From positions 1 to 54,488 of the forward strand of contig NVWB01000154.1 in assembly GCA_002733575.1 (NCBI GenBank): a stretch of 54,488 nt of DNA, read 5' to 3'. The notes beneath the pieces were generated by a model. It was not told the origin of the DNA. It did not search any database and saw nothing but the letters and a program-made list of their open reading frames with translations. This document shows positions 1-8,945 of this stretch, piece by piece; the first letter of the stretch is position 1, and the number at the start of each line of letters is the position of its first letter. Made by a program: the position numbers and the translations under genes. Source of the stretch: Blastopirellula sp. (GTDB lineage: Bacteria; Planctomycetota; Planctomycetia; Pirellulales; Pirellulaceae).

Positions 1-2
1 AC

Positions 3-1094
3 GCGAACCAAGGTGTTCAGCTTACGGTTACCCTCGGAGGCGTTGTAAGGAAAGCTGTAGCAAATGATCTGCAACAGTGGTCCGTTGAATTTCCTGCATT
101 GAAGGCTTCTTCAAAACCAATAACTATGACAGTTAACTCCAGCCATGGTTTTGACAGAACTGTTAGCAACATTCTTGTAGGAGATGTCTGGTACCTGACT
201 GGTAGTACATTGCTAACTGGTGAATTGGCTTACAATCAACGCGATAAAGACGCAAAGATCCCGGCGCCCATGCCGCTCGTTCGTGAGTTCAGGAGAAAAA
301 CCTCGGCAAGTTCATTTACTACCCCAAGAAAGCGCAAATTTGAAACTGGCGGTGGTAAATACCGTTCGTCATGGCAGATTGCTGATTACTCTACAGGCGG
401 TGAAGGCGTTACAACATTTGCTTATCATTTTGCAAAAACTCTAAATCGTCAAGGAATTCCACAGGGCTTTATAACAATGTCTTCAGGGCAGGGCGGGAGT
501 AATAAGCAAATCGCTTCCCCACTGTCATGGACATCATTCAATGGTGTTAAGGACATCAAGAATCCAGAGTTTAAAGCTCGTCTTGATGAATTGCTCCTGC
601 AGTACCCTAACTCTGACGTTTCAAAGAAGGCAATTGATAAGCATGTTGAGGAAGTTCAAGCGGCAGTCAAGACTATTGTTGATACCAGAAACAGTGGAGG
701 TGATATGTCTAAAGATGTTCCGCTTCAGCTTCCAGCATTCCCTCAATCAGGTAAAAGCAGTATAGTCAAACCAGACACGATTCCAACTTATGCTTATAAC
801 TGGTGTGTTAGCCCTATGACCCCCATGGCAGTGGCTGGTGTCATTTGGATTCCTTCAGAAAACAATATCGGTTACACGCCTGCAGACTACGCTGCTGAAT
901 TGGAGATCTATGCAAAAAGTCTAGCAAATACTTATGGCCAGGAAAAAGTTCAGTTCTACTACGCTCAACCTGCAAGCTCATTGGTTAACGGCATTACAGA
1001 ACCCAAGGTTCCAGATGCAAAGAGTTTTACTTTTGATAAGTGGCCAAAAAAATTAAACGATTTTGCTACTGAGATGGCAAAGCTCGTTGAATAG
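3..1094 (+). CDS. Sialate O-acetylesterase-like SGNH protein, 5' end cut by window
   Basis: The reading frame is open from the first bases of the window; TTG at 99 is an internal codon, not a convincing start. The order of elements fits the sialate O-acetylesterase family: a beta-strand segment, then GDVWYLTG where the family has GEVWLCSGQSNM, and late in the protein VAGVIWIPSENN where it has RGAIWYQGESN. Both catalytic blocks are altered: the nucleophile Ser of GQSN is replaced (TGSTLL), and the Gly of QGE is lost although the Glu remains. The usual C-terminal DxxH is not evident. I infer a pseudoenzyme, a carbohydrate-binding derivative or a very divergent esterase. It is followed directly by repeat copy A. 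No neighbour on its left is visible. Confidence 0.6.
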   Translation, partial: ANQGVQLTVTLGGVVRKAVANDLQQWSVEFPALKASSKPITMTVNSSHGFDRTVSNILVGDVWYLTGSTLLTGELAYNQRDKDAKIPAPMPLVREFRRKTSASSFTTPRKRKFETGGGKYRSSWQIADYSTGGEGVTTFAYHFAKTLNRQGIPQGFITMSSGQGGSNKQIASPLSWTSFNGVKDIKNPEFKARLDELLLQYPNSDVSKKAIDKHVEEVQAAVKTIVDTRNSGGDMSKDVPLQLPAFPQSGKSSIVKPDTIPTYAYNWCVSPMTPMAVAGVIWIPSENNIGYTPADYAAELEIYAKSLANTYGQEKVQFYYAQPASSLVNGITEPKVPDAKSFTFDKWPKKLNDFATEMAKLVE

Positions 1095-1107
1095 ATAGAT
1101 GTGCTGT

Positions 1108-1397
1108 TCTAGCCTAACGACTTTCGTTGATTCATTTAAACGATTGTCAATCCACACAAAAAATGGGGCTATCATCCATAAAGGAGAACTTAAAACATTC
1201 GAGGCTGTCGATTAACTATTATGTCTTCTTCAATGTTAACGCTACTGGTATACGCGTCCCTAAGTAGTAACGTGAATTCACTCTAATTTGTTAAAGATCA
1301 TGATGATTGATTCATTTTATTTCTGGTTGATCGCGGCCTGCTTGCAATTGAATTAGTGGAAGGATGTTCACGCCGAAGGTCGCTGGGCTAGTACACC
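1108..1397 (+). repeat. Dispersed TIR repeat, copy A (full length, about 290 bp)
   Basis: The left tip reads TTCTAGCCTAACGACTTTCG and the right tip GTTCACGCCGAAGGTCGCTG followed by GGCTAGTACACC. The reverse complement of the right tip matches the left tip over about 20 bases, so the ends are inverted repeats. Internal blocks shared with copies B and C include an AAAACATTCGAGGCTG-type block, CATGATGATT and (with B) GCGGCCTGCTT. No coding frame is evident. Confidence 0.8.
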
Positions 1398-1483
1398 ACT
1401 ACGACGTCGATCGCGGTAACCAAAGAGTTGAGACGGGCGACGAAAAGGCGCGTAAGGGCATTGAACTGTTAGGGCAGTCCACC

Positions 1484-3796
1484 TTATTTAGCTTTGCCCA
1501 GGTTCCTGGATTTATACGGTTTTTCCACTTCAAGCACAATTCGCATAGCATTGGCAACTTTTCGTTTGTAGCCGTAACGGGCTGCTGACCTTACGAATTC
1601 CCAGGCACTGCCCGAGTTACCTCCCCGGAGTACACGTCTTGAGGCTATGTTTATACCATTCCCGCTGTCCAGGGTCGGCCCAGTGGGGTCGGTGACTGGG
1701 CCAGATGGATAATCGGCCAGGATATCGCTGCACCACTCAAACTTGTTGCCCGGCATATTGTAAAAACCCCAGGGGTTGGGAAGGTTCTGGTCCACGTCAA
1801 TGGATCCCAATTTAAGATCTGGCTCGCGGGTATCGTAATTCGCATAGTCACGGGTAATGCTTTTCCCGGTAAAATGGGGCGTTGTTGTTCCCGCCCGGCA
1901 GGCGTATTCCCACTCGGCCTCCGTGGGCATGCGGAACTTGCATCCGGAATGGAGGGATAGCACTTCCATGTACTTCACTGCATGATACCAGGCGGCTGAA
2001 GCGGGTTTCCTATCCTTTACTACACCGGAATAGTTTTTTCGTTTGTATGCTTTAGGCATGACCTCGTAGTACTGTTCTTTAGTCATTGCCGTTGCCGCAA
2101 GGTAGTAAGGTTTGCTTAGGGTAACCTCGTGTTGCCTTTCATCAGCATAACGGCCAGGTTCATTTTCGGTTGAGCCCATCATAAAAGTACCGGGTTCAAC
2201 CAGGATCATTTCTATTTCCACCGAGTCATTCAATATAACGGTTAAGTTTTTCACTTTGGCATCAGGGCGTTTTGAAAAGCTGACCTTTACTTTCGGCTCG
2301 GGCAGGTTTGACAGGGCCTCTAATCGTGCAGCTTCAAAGGCTTTGGCCTCGATGTATCCCTGCACATTCAAAACTTCAATTTCATCCAGGGCCGCCTTGT
2401 ATGACGCATAATCTTGTAAAGAAGCCGTGGCGACATTGGGATTTGTGCCGTGTACATATTCCTCAAGGTTGGTGTAGCCGTCCTTGTCTGCATCGTTTTT
2501 GTGGTCAGTCGGGTCCGCGGAACTCAATCCGTGGGTGCTTTCCCATTTATCTGCCATGCCGTCTCTGTCATTGTCGACGGGAGCTTTTGTGGACTTATAA
2601 ACAGGCCAGCCACCCACATCGTTCTGGGAGTTTATGATGGCCCCTTTACCGGTGCGAATATCGTTGATAATTCTCCGGTCAACCGGGTCACGCGCTGGGA
2701 GAACGGCCCCTGCTTCATTCAATACAAGTTCATAAATTTCTTCCCCTGTTTTCTTTTTCAATGGCGGATATGGAAAAGGGGTGCTTCGTTTATCGAATTT
2801 TCCATCACCAGAGGTGACCAAAAGCCAGTTGTCTTTGGCAGATTCTGGGTTGTTGGTGTGGTGGTTATCTGCCGCATGAATACTGTTTAGGATACCGCCC
2901 ACGTTAAACGCGATTGTGCTGCGGCTCTCTTTTGTAGAGGGGCCTGGTTTATAATAATTGCCCACAAGGTTGATGCGGACATGTTCATCATTATTCGAAT
3001 AGCCTGGCGTACTGCCCCAGTTATAAAAAACGTTGTTTCGCAAATCAAAAACAGCACCGGGCGACACTCCGTCACTCCCAAACTTGGGGTTGCGTGAATT
3101 GTTGTGGACGTAAATATTGTGCAGCATCGAAATACCGCCGTAGGAGCCCCTGATAACGGAGCCCATGCTGTGGCCTCCCTTAGGATGATACGATTTGTAC
3201 AGGCATTCAGAAATAATGCTCCACTGGACAGTACTCCTTTCTGAACCGATAGTAAAAACTTCGTCCGTGGCCCAGCCCGCTGAACAGTGATCAACAATGA
3301 CATTGGAACTGGGAATATCTGACAATTGACCGGAGTTATCCACGACCGATCCTATATCTATGGCATCACTTTCCAATCGATGAACATCACCCACACGCAC
3401 ACGCAAATACCTGATAATTGCTTCATCAGCCCACACCGAGAAGGAGTAATCTTTAAGGCAGATACCGTCACCCGGGGCTGTTTGTCCAGCAATCGTTATG
3501 TAGGGATGTTCAATAATGAGAGGTCTTTTGAGTTCAATAATACCGCTGACCTCGAATACAACCGTGCGGGGCATAACGGCTTCGACCGCCTCCCGAAAAC
3601 TTCCCTTGATGACAGGTTCATTGACGCCGTAATCCTCAGTTGTTGTAACGATAAATACTTGGCCGCCCCGGCCCCCTTTTGTAAAGGCGCCAAAACCCTG
3701 GGCTTCGGGGAAGGCAGGTGTTATTGTCTGGGCTGAGACAGAAGCACAGATACACAAGGTGACAATCAGCAGAATCAACTTTTTCACATTGTTCAT
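1484..3796 (-). CDS. Secreted pectate lyase (PL1-like) fused to a formylglycine-enzyme-like domain
   Basis: Start ATG at 3796 is chosen because it opens a signal peptide (MNNVKKLILL..., cleavage near residue 22); the frame runs further upstream but without a signal. About residues 28-330 are a pectate lyase beta-helix (EAQGFGAFTKGGRGG, ITIAGQTAPGDGICLKDY, RNPKFG). Residues 408-450 form an Asp-rich calcium-binding repeat (DNDRDGMADKWE, DADKDGYTNLEEY). Residues about 530-755 are an FGE-sulfatase (SUMF1) fold: VEPGTFMMGS, RMPTEAEWEYACRAG, WGFYNMPGNKFEWC, RRVLRGGN. The catalytic Cys pair of true formylglycine-generating enzymes (in the GFRCA region) is absent (AMRIVLEV), so this domain is probably binding or structural, not a sulfatase maturase. 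The gene lies 19 bp downstream of a sulfatase in the same direction, consistent with an operon acting on a sulfated uronate-rich polysaccharide. Confidence 0.88.
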   Translation of the reverse strand: MNNVKKLILLIVTLCICASVSAQTITPAFPEAQGFGAFTKGGRGGQVFIVTTTEDYGVNEPVIKGSFREAVEAVMPRTVVFEVSGIIELKRPLIIEHPYITIAGQTAPGDGICLKDYSFSVWADEAIIRYLRVRVGDVHRLESDAIDIGSVVDNSGQLSDIPSSNVIVDHCSAGWATDEVFTIGSERSTVQWSIISECLYKSYHPKGGHSMGSVIRGSYGGISMLHNIYVHNNSRNPKFGSDGVSPGAVFDLRNNVFYNWGSTPGYSNNDEHVRINLVGNYYKPGPSTKESRSTIAFNVGGILNSIHAADNHHTNNPESAKDNWLLVTSGDGKFDKRSTPFPYPPLKKKTGEEIYELVLNEAGAVLPARDPVDRRIINDIRTGKGAIINSQNDVGGWPVYKSTKAPVDNDRDGMADKWESTHGLSSADPTDHKNDADKDGYTNLEEYVHGTNPNVATASLQDYASYKAALDEIEVLNVQGYIEAKAFEAARLEALSNLPEPKVKVSFSKRPDAKVKNLTVILNDSVEIEMILVEPGTFMMGSTENEPGRYADERQHEVTLSKPYYLAATAMTKEQYYEVMPKAYKRKNYSGVVKDRKPASAAWYHAVKYMEVLSLHSGCKFRMPTEAEWEYACRAGTTTPHFTGKSITRDYANYDTREPDLKLGSIDVDQNLPNPWGFYNMPGNKFEWCSDILADYPSGPVTDPTGPTLDSGNGINIASRRVLRGGNSGSAWEFVRSAARYGYKRKVANAMRIVLEVEKPYKSRNLGKAK

Positions 3797-3815
3797 AAAA
3801 ACACCAATTACTTGA

Positions 3816-5444
3816 TTACGGTTTAGGGAAATATCGCATACTGCTATAGCGTTTATACGAATCAAATACTTCCTTATCAGGCCCGGTCACACGGGGATCT
3901 TTAGATGCTGTAAGCTCTGCCCGCAGTGCTCTCTTAAGTGTCTTAAACGTTTTATCATAACTTTGATCACTGGCGATGTTATTCACGCAATAAGGATCTT
4001 TATTAAGATCGAATAATTCATATTCTGGTCGTTTGCCAAATGACAATTCAAAGAATGGTTTCATTTCTGATTGGCCATGACGTTCAATGATAATCGACTT
4101 GGTCGGGCTGCCATCCACATCGGTAAACGCCCAATCTTTATGATGCACACCCGCTTCATCAATACCATACATGGGACGCAATACAGAGCTACCTTCTTCT
4201 TTGAGCGATTGCGGTGCCCCTGCCGGCCAACGATCATATTTAGCATTCCAAATCAATAAATGGTCTTGGCTATGAATCACCCGCTGGGGGTAACCCCAGT
4301 TTTCATATCGCGAAGATGAATGACGCTCACGCCCTGCATACACATAAGCTTTATCTTTGTTAACGATGCCTTGCTTGTTCGAAGTGAGTATCTTGGTGAT
4401 ACTTTTGCCAGCCATCGGCAACATGCCATCGTTTGAAGTACCTGTGAGTTCTAAAACCGTTGGCGCCATATCAACAAAGCTCACCATGTCATCCACAACC
4501 CGTTTGCCCGGAAACGCTTTAGGGTAATAAACCACCAGTGGCACATGCACTCCATACTCATAGGCATTTGCTTTCGCCCGAGGAAAAGGCATGCCGTTAT
4601 CTGCAGTGACAATAATGATCGTATTATCAAGCTCACCGATCTCTTCTAAATAGGCAACCATCCGGGATAAATGCAGATCAAACCAATCGATTTCTACCGC
4701 ATAGTCAAGCAGATCGCCGCGAACGGTTTCATTGTCAGGTAAAAATGCTGGCACTGTGACATCCGATAGTTTTTTACCATGGCGCACCCACGAATCTTTT
4801 TCATACGAACGGTGCGGCTCTTTACACCCATACCAGAAGAAAAATGGTTTATCTGCTTCCTTTTTATTCATAAAGAATTTAAAGTTTTCAAAATAGTTGT
4901 ATGACTTAATCCCATCACCATACTGATCACTCTCGCCATTCTTTGAATAATTAATATCTGAATGCATCACACCACCGGCATCTTCGATGCGAAACAATGA
5001 ATCAGCATCACCCTTTTCTGCATACTCAAATGGACCAACCCCTTTACCTGTGCAGCCGGTAAAATATCCGTTGTTATCAAGCAAATCGATAAACGGTACA
5101 TATTTTTTTAACCAACCTGAAGAATGCTGACCTGATTGTTCGTTTTGCCAATGATACCTTCCTGTAACCAAAGAACTACGTGACGGCGCACACCCAGGCG
5201 AACCTGCATAACAATGGGTGAAATATACTCCACCTGCTGCAAGCTTATCAAACGCAGGTGTTTTCACAAATTGGCAACCAGCAAAACCGGTATGCGCATA
5301 AGATTGATCATCACTAATGCAAAAAAGGATATTCGGCTGACGTTGCTCCTTAGCAGTTGCACTATTGGCAAAGACTGTAACCGCCAGCACAACAACTAGC
5401 ACGCTGACAAACACTTTAATTTGAACTATTATTTTTATCATCAT
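3816..5444 (-). CDS. Secreted Cys-type sulfatase (heparan N-sulfatase-like)
   Basis: This 542-residue protein has an N-terminal signal (hydrophobic residues 5-30, ending near ANSATA). The alkaline-phosphatase-superfamily sulfatase fold starts at PNILFCISDDQ (metal-binding Asp residues). The formylglycine site is C85-A-P-S-R89 followed by SSLVTGR, a canonical CxPxR motif. A second metal site is seen in IIIVTADNGMPF. The sequence style (SYAHTGFAG after the DDQ, HCYAGSPGCAPSR) is that of N-sulfoglucosamine sulfohydrolase-like bacterial sulfatases; the substrate is not determinable. AGGAAT lies about 9 nt upstream of the tandem ATG ATG start. It sits between two pectate lyases and is probably transcribed with the downstream lyase fusion. 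Confidence 0.92.
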   Translation of the reverse strand: MMIKIIVQIKVFVSVLVVVLAVTVFANSATAKEQRQPNILFCISDDQSYAHTGFAGCQFVKTPAFDKLAAGGVYFTHCYAGSPGCAPSRSSLVTGRYHWQNEQSGQHSSGWLKKYVPFIDLLDNNGYFTGCTGKGVGPFEYAEKGDADSLFRIEDAGGVMHSDINYSKNGESDQYGDGIKSYNYFENFKFFMNKKEADKPFFFWYGCKEPHRSYEKDSWVRHGKKLSDVTVPAFLPDNETVRGDLLDYAVEIDWFDLHLSRMVAYLEEIGELDNTIIIVTADNGMPFPRAKANAYEYGVHVPLVVYYPKAFPGKRVVDDMVSFVDMAPTVLELTGTSNDGMLPMAGKSITKILTSNKQGIVNKDKAYVYAGRERHSSSRYENWGYPQRVIHSQDHLLIWNAKYDRWPAGAPQSLKEEGSSVLRPMYGIDEAGVHHKDWAFTDVDGSPTKSIIIERHGQSEMKPFFELSFGKRPEYELFDLNKDPYCVNNIASDQSYDKTFKTLKRALRAELTASKDPRVTGPDKEVFDSYKRYSSMRYFPKP

Positions 5445-5519
5445 AAGTTAAAATTCCTATTCGAGGTCGTATCTTTACGAAAGAATCACTTGAGAATTTC
5501 CTTGCCAACAGGTATTCCT

Positions 5520-5855
5520 TTAATGGCTTAGCTGACTCTTATGTAAGGTGATTTCATGTTGCTTCTCATTATCAATTTTACCAATGCGAGCATATGCTAG
5601 AGTAAGCCCATAATATGCCTCCAGATCATGTTCATGAATCCCCAAATACTCTTCAAAATATTTAATTACTAAAGCATCTTTGTTATTGTGCAGATCAGTA
5701 ATCCGGTCGCGATTATTCTTTTTATACTGCTTTATTTCTTGAGGAATAGCAGGAAGCCTATCCTTGTTATTCTTGTCTTTGTTTTGTGCAAGCACAGGGC
5801 TGCCGGATATTATTAATGATAGACCTATGAGTATAAAGTTTCTTTTATTCATCAT
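5520..5855 (-). CDS. Small secreted protein of unknown function
   Basis: The protein has about 111 residues. I choose the ATG at 5855 because GAGGAAT lies about 10 nt upstream and it opens a clear signal peptide ending at VLAQ; a longer frame upstream lacks both. The mature part is charged (KDKNNKDR) and ends in a helical stretch, EAYYGLTLAYARIGKIDNEK, that resembles a single tetratricopeptide-like helix pair. I do not recognise a family. It is encoded between the sulfatase and the second pectate lyase, same strand, so it may belong to that transcription unit. Confidence 0.6.
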   Translation of the reverse strand: MMNKRNFILIGLSLIISGSPVLAQNKDKNNKDRLPAIPQEIKQYKKNNRDRITDLHNNKDALVIKYFEEYLGIHEHDLEAYYGLTLAYARIGKIDNEKQHEITLHKSQLSH

Positions 5856-6020
5856 TAGATTGCTATTCCTCAGGTGGGTGCGTAAAGACTCAAAGATTAG
5901 GGTTGTTGATCGTATAAGGTAACTAGTCAGCGGTTTCACGGCTGCATCAAGTGGTTATGATTTATTGTAGCCGCTCAATGAATGTAGGCCCTTTTTACTT
6001 CTCTATTGCATTACCACTAT

Positions 6021-6158
6021 TTAATTCTGAATTCTGACATCGATCATTGTTGCCCATGCGGTCCATTTTTGAATGAGCGATTCAATCAATTCAGGATGCC
6101 AGATAACGTCCAATTCGTCAGTCCGACGGAATGCGGATCTGTGGTAGCTGATGGATAT
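6021..6158 (-). pseudogene. Sulfatase C-terminal remnant
   Basis: A minus-strand frame reads ...RTDELDVIWHPELIESL followed by IQKWTAWATMIDV and a stop at 6021-6023. The pattern HPELIESLxxxWxAWA is the characteristic last helix of arylsulfatases (HPExVxxLxxxWxxWA). A stop at 6159-6161 and no start codon show that it is only a fragment. It lies between the small secreted protein and the second pectate lyase, so a sulfatase was probably once present here. Assignment rests on this short stretch only. Confidence 0.4.
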
Positions 6159-6181
6159 TTATAAACGGGACCGCATCCATT

Positions 6182-7540
6182 TTAATTCTGTGTCAAACTG
6201 TTGATGTATTCTTCAAGGTTTGTGAATCCATCAGAATCCCTGTCATCGTTTCTATCCTTAGCATCATTTGGGTTCAGTCCATTTGCTGTTTCCCAGGCAT
6301 CAGCCATGCCGTCTTTGTCAGCGTCTGTTGGTGCAGGCAGGGATTTTAATGTTGGCCATCCTCCCACTTCGTCCTGGGAATCAGGAACTTTTCCGGTGCT
6401 CGTTTTCACCTCATTTATTATGCGTTTATCACATGCATCCCTGCTCTTAGATGCGCCGGCATATTTTAAAACTTTGCGATACGCATGTTTTGCTGTATCT
6501 GTCGCTGGTTTATCAGCACCGTGAACCAGTTCACCCGGCAGTTCCCATATTTCTTGCGTTGTGCTGAGATACTTGTCACCATCTTGTAGATATTGAATGG
6601 CTGAGAAATTGTCATCTGTCCAAGCTGGATTCCAGGTAAACACATTGCCTGATACAAAACCCCTTGGAGTTGGTCCTTTACCCGGCTTTGCTTTTACCCT
6701 TAGTGGAAAAATACCCGTTTTAGTGTCCGGTCCTTTTTTATAGTAATTATTGATAACATTACGCCGGGCGGCACCCAAGTTTGTTTGTCCACCTGAATTG
6801 TAAATTAGATTATTACGAAAATCGATAATAAGATCTTCAGGCGTGAGCTCAGCGCCTCCCATACTGGGATGCCTGGCAAACGTCGAGTGAAGCAAGTTAT
6901 GATGAATGCTTATGTTTTTTGTTGTTTCCCTGAAAGACCCAAGCTTTGAATGAGACGCCCCTTCATAATGTATCGTGTCGTGCAAAGTTTCTCCATAAAT
7001 GGACCATTGCAAAGTGAAATGGCCTCCCACCCGGTTATCATGAATAGCATCAATGCCCCATCCCGCAGAGATATGATCAAATATGACGTCCGAAATTTTT
7101 GAACTTGTGATGCAATCAGCGCCGCTGGAAGCGCCTTTATTTTGATCGCCCATCCTAACCCTGATATACCTCATGATGATATCATTTACCTCATCAAATT
7201 TAAGGCCGTAATCCTTTAAGCAAATTCCATCACCAGGTGCAGTTTGTCCAGCAATGGTTAGATAGGATCTTTTAATAGTTATTTCACTTTTAAGCGCTAT
7301 CGTTCCTGATACAGCAAACACGATCGTCCTTGGTCCACTCATATTCTCAATGCCGTTGCGTAGTGAACCTTCACCGTCATCGTTTAAATTAGTGACAATA
7401 TAGACATCGCCTCCACGACCACCTTTGGCAAATCGGCCATAGCCCTCGGCGCCAGGGAAGGCGATCGTTTCAGTGTCTTGCCCGCTGGCAATTCCGATCG
7501 ATAGAAAAAAAAGCAATGCTGCAATGCGTGGGAGAATCAT
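6182..7540 (-). CDS. Secreted pectate lyase (PL1-like) with C-terminal Ca-binding repeat
   Basis: Start ATG at 7540 has AAGGAA 7 nt upstream and a signal peptide MILPRIAALLFFLSIGIASG; the longer frame up to 7612 is not supported. The 452-residue product is a right-handed beta-helix lyase paralogous to the N-terminal part of the 1484-3796 product: FPGAEGYGRFAKGGRGG, LTIAGQTAPGDGICLKDYG, IFDHISAGWGID, FARHPSMGG. The C-terminus carries the same kind of Asp-rich calcium-binding repeat (DADKDGMADAWE, DRDSDGFTNLEEY) but ends there and lacks the FGE-like domain. It probably cleaves a uronic-acid polymer outside the cytoplasm. The sugar specificity cannot be read from sequence. Confidence 0.9.
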   Translation of the reverse strand: MILPRIAALLFFLSIGIASGQDTETIAFPGAEGYGRFAKGGRGGDVYIVTNLNDDGEGSLRNGIENMSGPRTIVFAVSGTIALKSEITIKRSYLTIAGQTAPGDGICLKDYGLKFDEVNDIIMRYIRVRMGDQNKGASSGADCITSSKISDVIFDHISAGWGIDAIHDNRVGGHFTLQWSIYGETLHDTIHYEGASHSKLGSFRETTKNISIHHNLLHSTFARHPSMGGAELTPEDLIIDFRNNLIYNSGGQTNLGAARRNVINNYYKKGPDTKTGIFPLRVKAKPGKGPTPRGFVSGNVFTWNPAWTDDNFSAIQYLQDGDKYLSTTQEIWELPGELVHGADKPATDTAKHAYRKVLKYAGASKSRDACDKRIINEVKTSTGKVPDSQDEVGGWPTLKSLPAPTDADKDGMADAWETANGLNPNDAKDRNDDRDSDGFTNLEEYINSLTQN

Positions 7541-8112
7541 TGTTGTATTCCTTGGTAAATTTATATGGCTCGAATGTCTTTTGGAGAAAAGTGTAAGGCA
7601 CACACAAATCATGGATTAAATTTTGTTTCAGTCGATCACATGATTGATGCTGTTGGAAATCGAATTGATGCGTCAATTTCTACTACTTGCTGTATCTAGG
7701 ATATCACGTAAAGCTACTGGATAGAACTACTAGAGTCTTGGATAAATGGGTTTTCTTCCATTGGCAATTCGGGCGAGAACAGCTTCCCAATTGGGGCGTT
7801 TGGGTTTTGGAGAGTCACCACGGATCTGATTTTTCAATTATCTTTAGGGCTGCGATATTCACGGACAATTTGTAACTCAATTAATGCGTCAATAATTTGC
7901 AGACGTAACCTTGAATATCTTGGAAGAGATTTCGCACGCTGGCACTCGCGGCGTTGAAGAAAGCGTTAAAAGACCAGCCCCACAAATATATTACTTGGGT
8001 TGGCAACAAAGCCATCAACGACTTGCTAGGGACAAAAGATCGGGTAAAGTAACATTATACCGTACCGCAGGCGGTTCCTTTCCCGAGCAAGTCCCATGGC
8101 GAGTTGAAGACG
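7541..8112. other. Intergenic region with a possible short gene remnant
   Basis: This spacer lies between divergent genes. The only protein-like stretch is on the plus strand at 7921-8052: about 43 codons (WKRFRTLALAALKKALKDQP, then HKYITWVGNKAIND) ending in TAA, with an in-frame stop just upstream at 7912 and no good start. It reads like the tail of a lost gene, but I cannot assign a family. Promoters for both flanking genes must lie here; none is clear. Confidence 0.3.
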
Positions 8113-8868
8113 ATGTCTATTTACAAAGTTAATGACGCGGCGGTATGGTTCGCAGCAGTTTGGTTTGTCGCGTTTTGGTGCGGAGCGATGGCCAGCGCAC
8201 AAGTGCCGGCAGATTTGAGTGCGAAGCAAGGCAAATTGTTATACCAGTCGGCGATGGATTCCAAAGAGAGTGTTCAGGGGTGGGTGATGGAGGGGCCGGG
8301 AACGGTCGAGTTTGCCGACGGGTGGATGAGCATGAAATCGCCGGGCGAGAAAATGCATCATGTCTTTTGGTGCCCAGAAATATTTCCGGAGAGCTTTGTG
8401 GCCCAGTGGGAGATGCAGAATCAACATCTGGAGGCAGGGCTGTGCATCGTTTTCTTTGCGGCGACGGGCTTGAAAGGGGAAGATGTATTGGATCCGTCAT
8501 TGCCCAAACGAGACGGTACGTTCAAGCAGTACAACAAAGGGGGCCTGAAGAATTATCACATCTCCTATTACGCTAACACACCCAACAAGCCCAATCGCAA
8601 AATGTCACACCTGCGCAAAAACCCTGGAGCCAACATGGTCAGTGAAGGGATGCGGGGGATCGAGGTCACGAGCTCGGCAGTGCATCAGATAACGCTCCTT
8701 AAAGAAGGCCCCCGGATTCGACTCTATGTGGACCAGCGGTCTATTATCGATTGGACCGATGATGGCACGATGAACGGCGAACCTCGGGGAGCCGGGAAAT
8801 TCGCCCTGCGACAGATGCAGTGGACTCAGTTTCGATATCGCAATTTCAAGGTGTGGGAGGTCAAGTGA
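8113..8868 (+). CDS. Secreted DUF1961 protein (YesU-like, concanavalin-like fold)
   Basis: The protein has about 251 residues. ATG at 8113 is preferred over an in-frame TTG at 8104, with a GGCGAG motif about 10 nt upstream. A hydrophobic signal (AAVWFAAVWFVAFWCGAMASA) is followed by the DUF1961 body: LLYQSAMDSKESVQGWVMEG, GWMSMKSP, HHVFWCPEIFPESFVAQWEM, and a C-terminal RYRNFKVWEV. DUF1961 includes B. subtilis YesU from a rhamnogalacturonan locus and has a lectin-like beta-sandwich. A role in binding or trimming a plant-like or algal polysaccharide is inference. It lies 77 bp ahead of a co-directional sulfatase and probably forms a two-gene unit with it. Confidence 0.8.
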   Translation: MSIYKVNDAAVWFAAVWFVAFWCGAMASAQVPADLSAKQGKLLYQSAMDSKESVQGWVMEGPGTVEFADGWMSMKSPGEKMHHVFWCPEIFPESFVAQWEMQNQHLEAGLCIVFFAATGLKGEDVLDPSLPKRDGTFKQYNKGGLKNYHISYYANTPNKPNRKMSHLRKNPGANMVSEGMRGIEVTSSAVHQITLLKEGPRIRLYVDQRSIIDWTDDGTMNGEPRGAGKFALRQMQWTQFRYRNFKVWEVK

Positions 8869-8945
8869 GTTTGTGCCATCGGCGTGAGCCGATCAGCAAC
8901 TTGTTTGACCACGCACATCACAGCTTCGCAAGTGGAAAGTGAACG

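Noticed and set aside
1484..3796. True sulfatase-maturing FGE in the lyase fusion
   Set aside because: The active-site cysteine region is AMRIVLE with no Cys pair, unlike catalytic FGEs.
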